A program made the position numbers and the translations under genes. Shown piece by piece: positions 1 to 7,104 of a DNA stretch of 12,295 nt (positions within the stretch are counted from its first letter, which is position 1; every line of letters starts with the position of its first letter). Source of the DNA: an uncultured Chlamydiaceae bacterium (GTDB taxonomy: Bacteria; Chlamydiota; Chlamydiia; Chlamydiales; Parachlamydiaceae); the NCBI GenBank assembly GCA_945957185.1, contig CAMFKA010000037.1, positions 1 to 12,295 on the forward strand, read 5' to 3'. A model generated the notes under the pieces. It was not told the DNA's origin and did not search any database. It was given only the letters and a program-made list of their open reading frames with translations.

Positions 1-648
1 GGGTACGATCATGTGATCTCTCTATTAAAAGAGGGAGTAACGGAGCTCGATCTCGCCATGGAATTGGAAATATTTTGGAAAAGGAAAGGCGCGGACGGAT
101 TAGGTTTCGATCCCATTATTGCCTTTGGAGCCAATAGCTCCATGCCCCACTACCGGCCGCAAAATGTTCCATTAAAAAACGGGGATACCGTCCTCATTGA
201 TATCGGAGTCAAGTTACAAGGCTACCACTCGGATATGACTAGAGTCGTCTTTTTTGGAGAACCCGATCCCAAGATGAAAGAGCTTTACAACGTCGTGTTG
301 CGTGCGCAGAAAAAAGCCGTTGCAGCATGTGCTCCGGGCATTACAACCGGAGAATTAGACAAAATTGCGCGCGATTCGATGACGGAAGAGGGGTATGGCG
401 ACCTCTTTACCCACGGTTTAGGGCACGGTGTTGGACTTGACATTCACGAAAAACCCGTGTTGAAATCAAAACATCCTGAAAGTGGTACCGTTTTGCAACC
501 CGGCATGGTTCTTACCATTGAACCCGGCGCTTACATTCCCGATTTAGGGGGCATTCGAATCGAAGACACGTTGATCGTAACGGAAGAAGGACACGAAACA
601 ATTACGTTAACAGAAAAGATCGAAGTGAAACCCTTGCCTTTAAAATGA
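1..648 (+). CDS. pepP: Xaa-Pro aminopeptidase (M24 metallopeptidase), 5' end outside the window
   Basis: C-terminal catalytic domain of an aminopeptidase P-type enzyme, which removes the N-terminal residue from peptides with proline at position 2, in the cytoplasm. The frame is open to the first base (GYDH precedes the GTG at 13), so the gene begins upstream and that GTG is not a convincing start; the N-terminal creatinase-like domain is not visible. Counting from the GTG codon, the pita-bread fold residues are all present: His46 in the SSMPHYRP motif, Asp63 (LIDIG) and Asp74 (HSDMTR) as metal ligands, His138 in THGLGHGVG, His145 in DIHE, Glu170 (TIEPG) and Glu184 (RIEDT). The SMPHYRP and GLDIHE motifs favour the Xaa-Pro branch (PepP/PepQ/YpdF) over methionine aminopeptidase, though the exact subfamily is less certain. 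The enzyme looks active. A 54-bp gap separates it from the next gene. Confidence 0.9.
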   Translation, partial: GYDHVISLLKEGVTELDLAMELEIFWKRKGADGLGFDPIIAFGANSSMPHYRPQNVPLKNGDTVLIDIGVKLQGYHSDMTRVVFFGEPDPKMKELYNVVLRAQKKAVAACAPGITTGELDKIARDSMTEEGYGDLFTHGLGHGVGLDIHEKPVLKSKHPESGTVLQPGMVLTIEPGAYIPDLGGIRIEDTLIVTEEGHETITLTEKIEVKPLPLK

Positions 649-702
649 AAATTTTATAGAAGTAGCTCTTCTGCTGTCACAGCATTACTCCGGGGGACTT
701 CT

Positions 703-1287
703 ATGGTTGCGTTTGATCTGTTCAATCGTTTTGTTTGCGTCGCTATTGCGGGCGCATTGTTCATCCCAATTCAAGGATATGCGGGCGGCTACTACAACGC
801 CAAAACAGTTTCCTCGGAAATTGCGATGGAAGAAAGCACATTAAAAGAATTAGTGACTCCCGAAAAAGAAACTCCACCGGAAGAGCTTTCCCTCATCGAA
901 AATGTTTCTAAAAATGAAACGTTGACGATTTTATCCAAAGCCTTGCAAGCTGCCGATCTCAGCAACGTATTAAAGGGAAACGGACCTTTTACGCTTATAG
1001 CGCCCACCGATTTTGCATTTAATCAACTTCCCCCAGGAACCTTACAGAATCTCCTTAAGCCCGAAAACAAAGGGCAATTAGCAAAAATTTTAACGTACCA
1101 CATTATTCCTGGCCGAAAGTCGTTGGCAGGGCTTAAAACAGGAAAGCTCAAAACTTTAAACGGCAAAGAGCTAGACGTTAAAGTGGAGAAAAATCACGTG
1201 TCTATCAATGGTGTTACCGTTTCACAACCGGAAGTGGTTGGGCTCAACGGCACCATCATCATTCTCGATCAAGTTTTGTTACCTTAG
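703..1287 (+). CDS. Secreted fasciclin (FAS1) domain protein
   Basis: 194-residue exported protein with one FAS1 domain, a fold associated with adhesion or ligand binding in other organisms. A hydrophobic segment at residues 10-24 followed by GYA-GG suggests a signal peptide cleaved near residue 27. A short Glu/Pro-rich linker (about 43-62) leads into the FAS1 domain at about 63-194. Conserved blocks are visible: GPFTLIAPTDFAFNQLP (94-110, the H1-type motif), YHIIPG (132-137) and the closing NGTIIILDQVLLP (182-194). The domain runs to the last residue, so there is no membrane anchor or cell-wall signal, and the product should be periplasmic or released. The ATG at 703 has a GGGGGA ribosome-binding site six bases upstream (692-697). 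Its partner and role are unknown; being beside a polysaccharide-export pair suggests a cell-surface function, which is inference only. Confidence 0.88.
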   Translation: MVAFDLFNRFVCVAIAGALFIPIQGYAGGYYNAKTVSSEIAMEESTLKELVTPEKETPPEELSLIENVSKNETLTILSKALQAADLSNVLKGNGPFTLIAPTDFAFNQLPPGTLQNLLKPENKGQLAKILTYHIIPGRKSLAGLKTGKLKTLNGKELDVKVEKNHVSINGVTVSQPEVVGLNGTIIILDQVLLP

Positions 1288-1395
1288 TATTCTCCGCGTT
1301 GCCTTGCTACTGTTCCTTGAAATAGCGCTAAATGAAGTTGTAATTTAAAGGGAAATCGTTAAGAATCAGTGTCTACATTTTAAGGAAATTTCTGC

Positions 1396-2439
1396 ATGCG
1401 ACATTTTTTTCTACTATGCGTATGTCTGCTCTCTGCGACATCCTGCGCAAGACCTTGCCACAACTACCCTGTCTTCGGCGCTCACGAATTCGTCATGGAC
1501 TCCTACATGATTCGGCAAGGCAAAAACTCGATTTTGACCCTTGAAGGGCAAGATGTTGGCGACCTTCCTGAAGAGACGATGGAAGAGTATCAAGACGTCA
1601 TTGCTGAAGACGATATCCTTAACATCGCCGTCTACCACCCTAAACGTAAAGACTTAATGGAAGCGGTTCAGTTCATCAACAAAACTGTTGGCGGCTTTAA
1701 AGTTGTAGACGGGTACATCGATCTTCCTGATATCCCTCCAGTCGAAGTTGCAGGACTCACGTTAGATGAAGCTCGCACTAGGCTGCAGGACGCTTTTAGA
1801 GACCAAATTCAAGATGTCGAAGTTTTTGTTACCTATCACGACCGCCTCAGCAGAAAGGTGGAATTGGCGGGTATGGTCGCCCATCCTACTATTCCTGTGG
1901 ATGGGAAAATCCGTTTGTATGAAGTGATCGCAAAAGCGCACATTCCCCCTGATGCTAACCTATTTATGAGCTACGTCGTCAGAGATGATTGCCCTCTTCC
2001 GGTTGACTTGTATAAACTGATGAACCAAGGGGACATGTCGCAGAACATCGTTATGAGAGGCGGAGACAAAGTTTTCATCGCTAGCCCGAGAGATTCTGCT
2101 GTCATGGTGATGGGAGAGGTGTTTGCTCCAAGAGCCGTCCCTCTGCCGTATGGATTTATGTCGCTTCGCGAAGCGATTGTTTCTGCAGGTGGAATTCCCT
2201 TTACCGGCAACAAAAACTGCATTCAAGTTATTCGTGGAAACCTCAATTGCCCCAAAATCTATGTGTTATCGTGGGAGCATATTGTTCACTTGCCTAACGA
2301 CAGCTTACTGCTTATGCCCGGTGACACCATTTATATCTCACCGAAACCGATTACCGAATGGAATCGATTTATTGATCAACTGTTCCCAAGCTTCAATGGC
2401 GTCATTGCTGCATGGGAAATCTATAGATTCTCAAAATAG
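1396..2439 (+). CDS. Wza-like polysaccharide export outer-membrane lipoprotein
   Basis: 347-residue member of the polysaccharide export (Wza/GumB) family, which forms the outer-membrane channel for capsule or exopolysaccharide. The N-terminus has a hydrophobic signal (FFLLCVCLLSA) ending at Cys17; the lipobox is ATSC, with Ala rather than Leu at -3, so lipidation is likely but not certain. A Poly_export domain spans about 65-150 (EDDILNIAVYHP, then VDGYIDLPDIPPVEVAGLT and VEVFVTYHD). Two SLBB-type repeats follow at about 155-228 and 235-315, the second with VMGEVFAPRAVPL and MPGDTIYISP. The last 30 residues (ITEWNRFIDQLFPSF onward) form an amphipathic helix like the pore-lining C-terminal helix of Wza. 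ATG at 1396 is preceded by AAGGAA (1382-1387). The stop overlaps the ribosome-binding site of the next gene, so the two form an operon. The family call is strong; the substrate is unknown. Confidence 0.88.
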   Translation: MRHFFLLCVCLLSATSCARPCHNYPVFGAHEFVMDSYMIRQGKNSILTLEGQDVGDLPEETMEEYQDVIAEDDILNIAVYHPKRKDLMEAVQFINKTVGGFKVVDGYIDLPDIPPVEVAGLTLDEARTRLQDAFRDQIQDVEVFVTYHDRLSRKVELAGMVAHPTIPVDGKIRLYEVIAKAHIPPDANLFMSYVVRDDCPLPVDLYKLMNQGDMSQNIVMRGGDKVFIASPRDSAVMVMGEVFAPRAVPLPYGFMSLREAIVSAGGIPFTGNKNCIQVIRGNLNCPKIYVLSWEHIVHLPNDSLLLMPGDTIYISPKPITEWNRFIDQLFPSFNGVIAAWEIYRFSK

Positions 2440-2443
2440 AGGG
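2438..2443 (+). promoter_or_regulatory. Ribosome-binding site of the Wzc-like gene, overlapping the previous stop codon
   Basis: AGAGGG begins inside the TAG stop (2437-2439) of the Wza-like gene and lies five bases before the ATG at 2449. This fixes the start of the Wzc-like gene and suggests that its translation is coupled to that of the upstream gene. Confidence 0.6.
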
Positions 2444-2448
2444 CTCGT

Positions 2449-5370
2449 ATGACTGACAAGCGAAAAGAGCAAGATTATCTGGTGACTTTTTCAGATCTTC
2501 GTATGATCCTCAAAGAGTCGAAAAAGAAGATTATTTTCGGGGGTGTCGTCTGCGCGTGCCTTTTGGCGCTAATGACCTTGAGCAAGCCTCCCAGATATAC
2601 CGGAGAGGGAACTTTCCGAGAGAAATCGAAAGGAGACGGCGCCGACTCCAAATCGCTCACCAACTTGTTGACTGGGGGAGGAGGATCTTCCGCTGAAAGT
2701 GCGGCGCTCTCTTCGATGCGCTCTCGTAAAGTGATTCAAATTCCCGTTCAGGAATATGGGCTGCAAGCCACTATTAAACCGTACTCCCCATACCCAAAGA
2801 TCGTCGCGAAGGGTTACGAAGTTCTACGCAACATCAAAGACAATTTGAAAATCGAATATGCCATCTTGCGGGATCGCCCGCGTCCCTCCATCACATACAA
2901 GAAAGACGACATCAAAGTTCGGAACATTCGTTACAATCAAGAGATCCCCACCGAATATTATTTGACGATGCTCAACCAGAAAGACTTTGTTGTCAACAAT
3001 CCTGAAACGAAATTTTCTGCTAGAGGAACCTTTGGAGAGCAATTTCAGGAAGGAGACACCTTCTTTGTTGTCGAACCCAACACCGACACGAATTTGGAAG
3101 GGAAGAAATTCATCCTCACTGTTAGCCCCCTTCATCAAGTTGCTGAAAGCATCAGCAAAAACATCGTCGTCGAATTTGACCGAACAGATAAAGGGCTCAT
3201 TAAACTGCGTTACGACCACCCCAATCGCGAAACAGCGACTAATGTGATCAATGGAGTGATGCAGGGATACCGTCAATACCTTCTGCAAGAGCACCAAAAG
3301 CAATCGCAACAGCAAATTGCCTACCTGCAAAAACGGCAAAACGAGATGGGCAGTAAGTTAAAAAGCCTTTTAGAGACGCATGCAGGGAACTTATCCTCCA
3401 CAAACAACAACATCGAATTTCTAGTCTCTACTAACCAATCGTACAGAAAAAAGCTGCTCACCATCGAATTGGAATCACTACATTTGATTAAAGCGTTAGA
3501 AGAGGGATCTTCCTATTTCGAAAGACACACTGCCGAAGGGGAATATCAGGGCAATTTACAACAAATTCTTTCCGAAATCCGTAAACTACGTCAACAAAAC
3601 GACTCGATTCAGCTCGCTTTACGAGGCTTTAACCACGAAGACAACCCTATCGCTAGCGCGCAGTTCGATGAACAGATGCAAACGATGCACGAGATCAAAC
3701 AATACGAAGAAGAGATTCGTTACCTGCAAGTCGCTATTGTCGAAGAGATGCTCCCTATCGAACAGCTTTCTATTCTTTCAAACCCCAAATACCTCGTCAG
3801 CTCTTGGTATCAAAAAACGTTGCAGGCGTATAACGAATATCGCGAATGTGAATCGAATGAAAAGTTGACCAAACAAATCGAATGGGAATCGTGCCGCAAT
3901 CACTTTAAAGAGTATCTCAGCAACCTCCAACACGTCCTTCAGGTGCTTGAACGCACCATGCGTGAGCGGTTAACACATCAACAGAACCCTTTTCAGGAGT
4001 TTGAAGGAATCTCTTTGGAAACTGCGCAGCAACTTTACGTCTCATACAGCAAGGAGAGCAGTGAACTCGAAGCGCAACGGGCACAAATCTTATTTGTCAT
4101 CGAAAAATTAGACGATCCCCAATTTGAAATCAGTTCCCTTAGCAGCATCCTTCAAGACCCTGTCAGCAAAGAAATGGTCGCTCATGCCAGCTCTCTCGTC
4201 CTCGCCATTAAAGACGAAAACAACAGAACGAATCGTGAGTTGGAGCGTCTGAAACAGGAGTTGGCGCTGCAGCGTGGGTTCTTGACAATGCATTTGAAGC
4301 AGACTGTCCAGTTACTATCTTTAAAAGAAGATGTTATTAAAGAAAAAATTTCTTCTCTTCAAAGCATCACGCAAGAACTGATTCGTCAACAGATCACCAT
4401 CTTAGAAAATCACCTTCTCGACTATGCTAAATCGCGCTTAGAAAGCTTGGCACACGAACGCTCTGTTATCGAACAGCACCAATCCGACATCCAAAGAGAA
4501 ATGGCTTCGACACCGGGGATTTGGGCATCACAAAAATTGGTGGATCAGGAGATGGAGATCAATAAAAGGATCGTTCAAGATATCGCTTCGCTCGTCGAAT
4601 CCAAAAACATTTCAGGAAATATCGAGCTTAACCAATCAGGACCTTTCGACCAAGCCATCATCCCCGTTTACCCTAAGTCTCCCTATATGTTCCTCTTTGC
4701 CGGTTTAGGCGGTTTTTTGGGAGGTCTTTTAACACTGGGATACGCGTTTACTCAAACTGTTAGCAAAGGGGTTCGCGCGACTGTCGATAACATCGGCCTT
4801 TCCGGAGGATTCACTCTCGGGAAGCTTTCAAGGTATTTTATTCCGGGGAAGACAGAAGATCTCAACGACCAAGACCTTGAAACATTGCGACGCCTTATCA
4901 ATCGCTATTCGGACTCTAAAGAGCCTATAAAATTACTCTTGGTCGAAAATAACGGGCCGGACTATTCAATTGATCTGGCAAGGTTGTTACGACTACAGGG
5001 GATCTCTAGTGTTATCGTTCCCCTTAATTTTGATGAGGAGTCTGCTCCGGGGCTTTTACAGTACTTAGAGGGCTCGTTATCGACATTCCCACCAATTGAA
5101 GGGTTCAACGGAGTTCACCGCGTTCTTTCCGGTGGTGTTTCGCGCTTTGCTGCTGAACTCACAAGTTCGCAGAAATTCAAGGATTATATCGATGAGCTAT
5201 CCAAATCATACCGTTGGGTGATTGGCGTGACACGCGGTTCCGCAGCCAGTGCGGAAGCGGAAGTGTTGCTGTCGATATTTGATAATGTCGCTGTGACCTT
5301 TAAAGGAGAGCGCCTCAATCAATTGTACCCTTATCTTCTGAACCCACACACATCCTTTTTGGAAGGGTAA
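2449..5370 (+). CDS. Wzc/GumC-like polysaccharide co-polymerase with degenerate BY-kinase domain
   Basis: 973-residue inner-membrane protein that would work with the upstream Wza-like channel in polymer export. The cytoplasmic N-terminus and first membrane segment (about 28-45) open a Wzz-type domain. The conserved stretch ending at about 280 (HPNRETATNVINGVMQGY, 257-274) matches the Wzc/GumC family. From about 280 to 720 the chain is Gln/Glu/Leu-rich and predicted coiled coil, making the periplasmic part about 700 residues, far longer than the usual roughly 400. The proline motif IIPVYPKSPY (737-746) precedes the second membrane segment (746-767), as in Wzz proteins. Residues about 785-973 align in order with the BY-kinase ATPase domain, yet the Walker A region reads VENNGPDYSID (832-842) with no GK[ST], Walker A' reads VIVPLNFDEE (855-864), and Walker B reads YRWVIGVTRGS (921-931) without Asp. 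No C-terminal tyrosine cluster is present. The protein is probably a non-catalytic co-polymerase. Confidence 0.85.
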   Translation: MTDKRKEQDYLVTFSDLRMILKESKKKIIFGGVVCACLLALMTLSKPPRYTGEGTFREKSKGDGADSKSLTNLLTGGGGSSAESAALSSMRSRKVIQIPVQEYGLQATIKPYSPYPKIVAKGYEVLRNIKDNLKIEYAILRDRPRPSITYKKDDIKVRNIRYNQEIPTEYYLTMLNQKDFVVNNPETKFSARGTFGEQFQEGDTFFVVEPNTDTNLEGKKFILTVSPLHQVAESISKNIVVEFDRTDKGLIKLRYDHPNRETATNVINGVMQGYRQYLLQEHQKQSQQQIAYLQKRQNEMGSKLKSLLETHAGNLSSTNNNIEFLVSTNQSYRKKLLTIELESLHLIKALEEGSSYFERHTAEGEYQGNLQQILSEIRKLRQQNDSIQLALRGFNHEDNPIASAQFDEQMQTMHEIKQYEEEIRYLQVAIVEEMLPIEQLSILSNPKYLVSSWYQKTLQAYNEYRECESNEKLTKQIEWESCRNHFKEYLSNLQHVLQVLERTMRERLTHQQNPFQEFEGISLETAQQLYVSYSKESSELEAQRAQILFVIEKLDDPQFEISSLSSILQDPVSKEMVAHASSLVLAIKDENNRTNRELERLKQELALQRGFLTMHLKQTVQLLSLKEDVIKEKISSLQSITQELIRQQITILENHLLDYAKSRLESLAHERSVIEQHQSDIQREMASTPGIWASQKLVDQEMEINKRIVQDIASLVESKNISGNIELNQSGPFDQAIIPVYPKSPYMFLFAGLGGFLGGLLTLGYAFTQTVSKGVRATVDNIGLSGGFTLGKLSRYFIPGKTEDLNDQDLETLRRLINRYSDSKEPIKLLLVENNGPDYSIDLARLLRLQGISSVIVPLNFDEESAPGLLQYLEGSLSTFPPIEGFNGVHRVLSGGVSRFAAELTSSQKFKDYIDELSKSYRWVIGVTRGSAASAEAEVLLSIFDNVAVTFKGERLNQLYPYLLNPHTSFLEG

Positions 5371-5392
5371 CATCCAATGAAAGGAACGGATT

Positions 5393-5475
5393 AACGCGGA
5401 GACGCAGGGGCGCAGGGACGCGGAGTTTATAATACAGAAAAACTCCGCGCCTCAGCGTCCCCGCGTCTCCGCGTT
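5393..5475. repeat. 83-bp palindromic repeat with arms of four 8-bp units, between convergent operons
   Basis: Left arm 5393-5428 and right arm 5440-5475 are 36 bases each, separated by an 11-base AT-rich loop. The arms are reverse complements at 31 of 36 positions; two of the five mismatches would be G-U pairs in RNA, giving 33 of 36 paired. After one outer A, each arm is four tandem octamers resembling ACGCGGAG (consensus about RCGCRGRG), then TTT next to the loop. It starts 22 bases after the stop of the Wzc-like gene and ends 12 bases before the stop of the GspK-position gene. GC-rich repeats of this ACGCGGAG type are dispersed in several environmental bacterial genomes (from memory). Neither side has a proper U-tract, so intrinsic termination is unproven, although the RNA hairpin would be very stable. 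Confidence 0.85.
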
Positions 5476-5487
5476 GTGCTGCTAGTG

Positions 5488-6372
5488 CTAGCGTTTGCGT
5501 TCGGGATTGGTGCCGGTTACGGCGAATTCTAAAAATTCGGCATCTACTGCTGCCGGCACGGATTTAAATCGCTCTAATGCATTGCGCGCGTCCAAAGAAG
5601 GGTTGTCCTTATACCTTTTATACGCCTCGATACGACTCTGCATGATTTCTGCTACCACTTGCGGGTTTCCGTATACTGCAAGCAGAGTTTCTTGCGGAGC
5701 TAAATAGACACTTAATTTTTTATACGCCTGCATATTTGCAAAGGAGAATAGGGAGCAGTAATTCCGAGGCGTTACTTCGACATCTCCGCCTTCTTCATCG
5801 ATTCCTTCGTCAGAAGAGGGACAGGCAGAACATCCATTCACCACATTGACAAAGAGGGATTGAAGTGACCCTAAATCCATTTGAATAAACTGCTCTGCGG
5901 TTTTTGGGCGATCCTCCAAAGGCATTGACTGTCCCACGCGGATGATGGAGTCTATCAATTCTGAAAACATCATTGAGGGGTCGGTAAAGCCCCCTTTTTT
6001 CATTTCGGCTTGTACAAAAGGCTGCTGCCCATAAAGAGTTAGCATCAAATTTCTCAACAACACTTTGGTGGGATCGCGACGTTGAGAATCTTCTTCAAAC
6101 AGAGGCCTTAGGCTAATAAATGATGAACCTTTAGGATTGTTATTAGGAGGCTTGTCGCCACCCTCTTTCTCATCTTTTGATTCCTTTTTTTTCGGTTTCA
6201 TATCGTTATAATACGTCACGGCTGCACGATTCATCCATTCGCGCTCGCTGTTAACCATGTAATTAACGATATCTTTTTCGAGAGCATGTCTAGGAATAAA
6301 AAGTTCAAGTCTGGAGTAGGTGATCAGAGCGATCACCATGATCAAAACGGAAGTTTGTATCAATAAGCCCAT
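5488..6372 (-). CDS. GspK-position protein of the T2SS operon, function not established
   Basis: 294-residue protein encoded last in the secretion operon. I do not recognise it by motif; the position after gspJ suggests the GspK slot (a minor pseudopilin at the pilus tip). An N-terminal hydrophobic segment (residues 2-19) would anchor it in the inner membrane, followed by a helical stretch with NSEREW (41-46) loosely like the start of GspK. There is no positively charged leader, no prepilin cleavage motif and no Glu+5; true GspK proteins also lack Glu+5 but do carry a leader. A Lys/Asp-rich linker (58-80) precedes a mostly helical domain with three cysteines (181, 184, 206) around an acidic loop (187-199). 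The start cannot move upstream: the preceding in-frame codons are ACG and the gspJ stop TAA. No strong ribosome-binding site is seen, so translation probably depends on coupling to gspJ. Confidence 0.75.
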   Translation of the reverse strand: MGLLIQTSVLIMVIALITYSRLELFIPRHALEKDIVNYMVNSEREWMNRAAVTYYNDMKPKKKESKDEKEGGDKPPNNNPKGSSFISLRPLFEEDSQRRDPTKVLLRNLMLTLYGQQPFVQAEMKKGGFTDPSMMFSELIDSIIRVGQSMPLEDRPKTAEQFIQMDLGSLQSLFVNVVNGCSACPSSDEGIDEEGGDVEVTPRNYCSLFSFANMQAYKKLSVYLAPQETLLAVYGNPQVVAEIMQSRIEAYKRYKDNPSLDARNALERFKSVPAAVDAEFLEFAVTGTNPERKR

Positions 6373-6375
6373 CGT

Positions 6376-7104
6376 TTACTCGTATGTGATCATAATTTCA
6401 GACATTGCTAAAGGGAAAATAAAGCGATTGCGGTGTTGCCCTTTATAGATTTCCAATTTTACTAACGCCGGCAGCTTGCGGTAATCGTTTTTCCAATCCG
6501 GAATCCACTGCCCTTTTGGGAGCTCTTCGATCAGCGATTGATTTTTATCTTCTTTAACCTGCACGCCGATGTCCTTCCAGATCAATTCGCGATTGATATC
6601 CATGCCGGTAAAAAAGCTCCAGGTTATTTTGTCGACCCCTTCGGCGAGCACCTCGGTCTTCACGGGCGGGACGCCGGAGAGCTCCCAACGTAGCGGCGAG
6701 GGGAACATAGCGAAAACAAGTTGCTTTTTAGCGTTCACATAGATTTTTCCAAGAGCGACACCGGAGAATGCGCTATTATTGGAACCTTCATTATTGAATA
6801 GAAACGTCAAACTGGGGGAGTTTCCGTAATGGCTTGTGAAGAAGTTGTAATTGGTTTTGAGTTCCGCTGATTTATTTTTTATTTTTCTGCTTTTGTAGTA
6901 GGGGATAGACTGAGGAAGGAGTTCCGAAAGTCTATTCTGGAGATATAACATTTCAAAGGCGCGTTTTTCCGTTTCTTTTCCCTTATTGCCCATATAGCTG
7001 ACATAGGCATAAAAACCCATGAGGGCGGCTAAGGCGGCCATAGCGAGTCCCATTGCTACTACCAGCTCTATCATCGAAAATCGGAGTCTACGTTTCGCTT
7101 TCAT
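6376..7104 (-). CDS. gspJ: GspJ-like minor pseudopilin
   Basis: 242-residue type IV pilin-like protein for the pseudopilus tip, where GspJ normally joins GspI and GspK. The basic leader MKAKRRLR is followed by FSMIELVVAMG, with Glu13 as the conserved Glu+5 and a hydrophobic helix to about residue 35. The residue before the predicted cleavage is Arg8 instead of Gly. The C-terminal half fits GspJ: LAEGVDKITWSFF (153-165), an EL-W region, then LPALVKLEIY (211-220) and FIFPL (228-232) near the end. ATG at 7104 has GGAG seven bases upstream and overlaps the gspI-like gene by 17 bases. The pseudopilin class is clear; the J assignment rests on gene order and these C-terminal blocks. Confidence 0.82.
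   Translation of the reverse strand: MKAKRRLRFSMIELVVAMGLAMAALAALMGFYAYVSYMGNKGKETEKRAFEMLYLQNRLSELLPQSIPYYKSRKIKNKSAELKTNYNFFTSHYGNSPSLTFLFNNEGSNNSAFSGVALGKIYVNAKKQLVFAMFPSPLRWELSGVPPVKTEVLAEGVDKITWSFFTGMDINRELIWKDIGVQVKEDKNQSLIEELPKGQWIPDWKNDYRKLPALVKLEIYKGQHRNRFIFPLAMSEIMITYE

Noticed and set aside
13..15. GTG at 13 as the pepP start.
   Set aside because: The frame stays open to the first base and the protein would lack its N-terminal domain; it is an internal Val codon.
634..660. Possible promoter for the FAS1 gene: TTGCCT and TATAGA.
   Set aside because: The spacer is only 15 bp and the -35 lies inside the pepP coding end; transcription could equally read through from pepP.
658..672. 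Small inverted repeat AGAAG-TAGCT-CTTCT after pepP.
   Set aside because: A 5-bp AT-rich stem with no U-tract is not a credible terminator.
1317..1346. Possible sigma70-like promoter before the Wza-like gene: TTGAAA, 18-bp spacer, TAATTT.
   Set aside because: The -10 matches only three of six consensus positions; it is well placed in the 108-bp gap, but too weak to call from sequence alone.
2824..3339. 171-codon open frame on the minus strand inside the Wzc-like gene.
   Set aside because: It lies entirely opposite conserved Wzz-type coding sequence and resembles no known family.
5393..5475. Calling the palindrome a Rho-independent terminator.
   Set aside because: Neither strand has a run of U after the stem (GTGCTGCTAG on plus, AATCCGTTCC on minus), so I list it as a repeat and leave termination open.
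5393..5475. CRISPR-like or tandem array in the convergent gap.
   Set aside because: The units are contiguous octamers without spacers and arranged as a palindrome.
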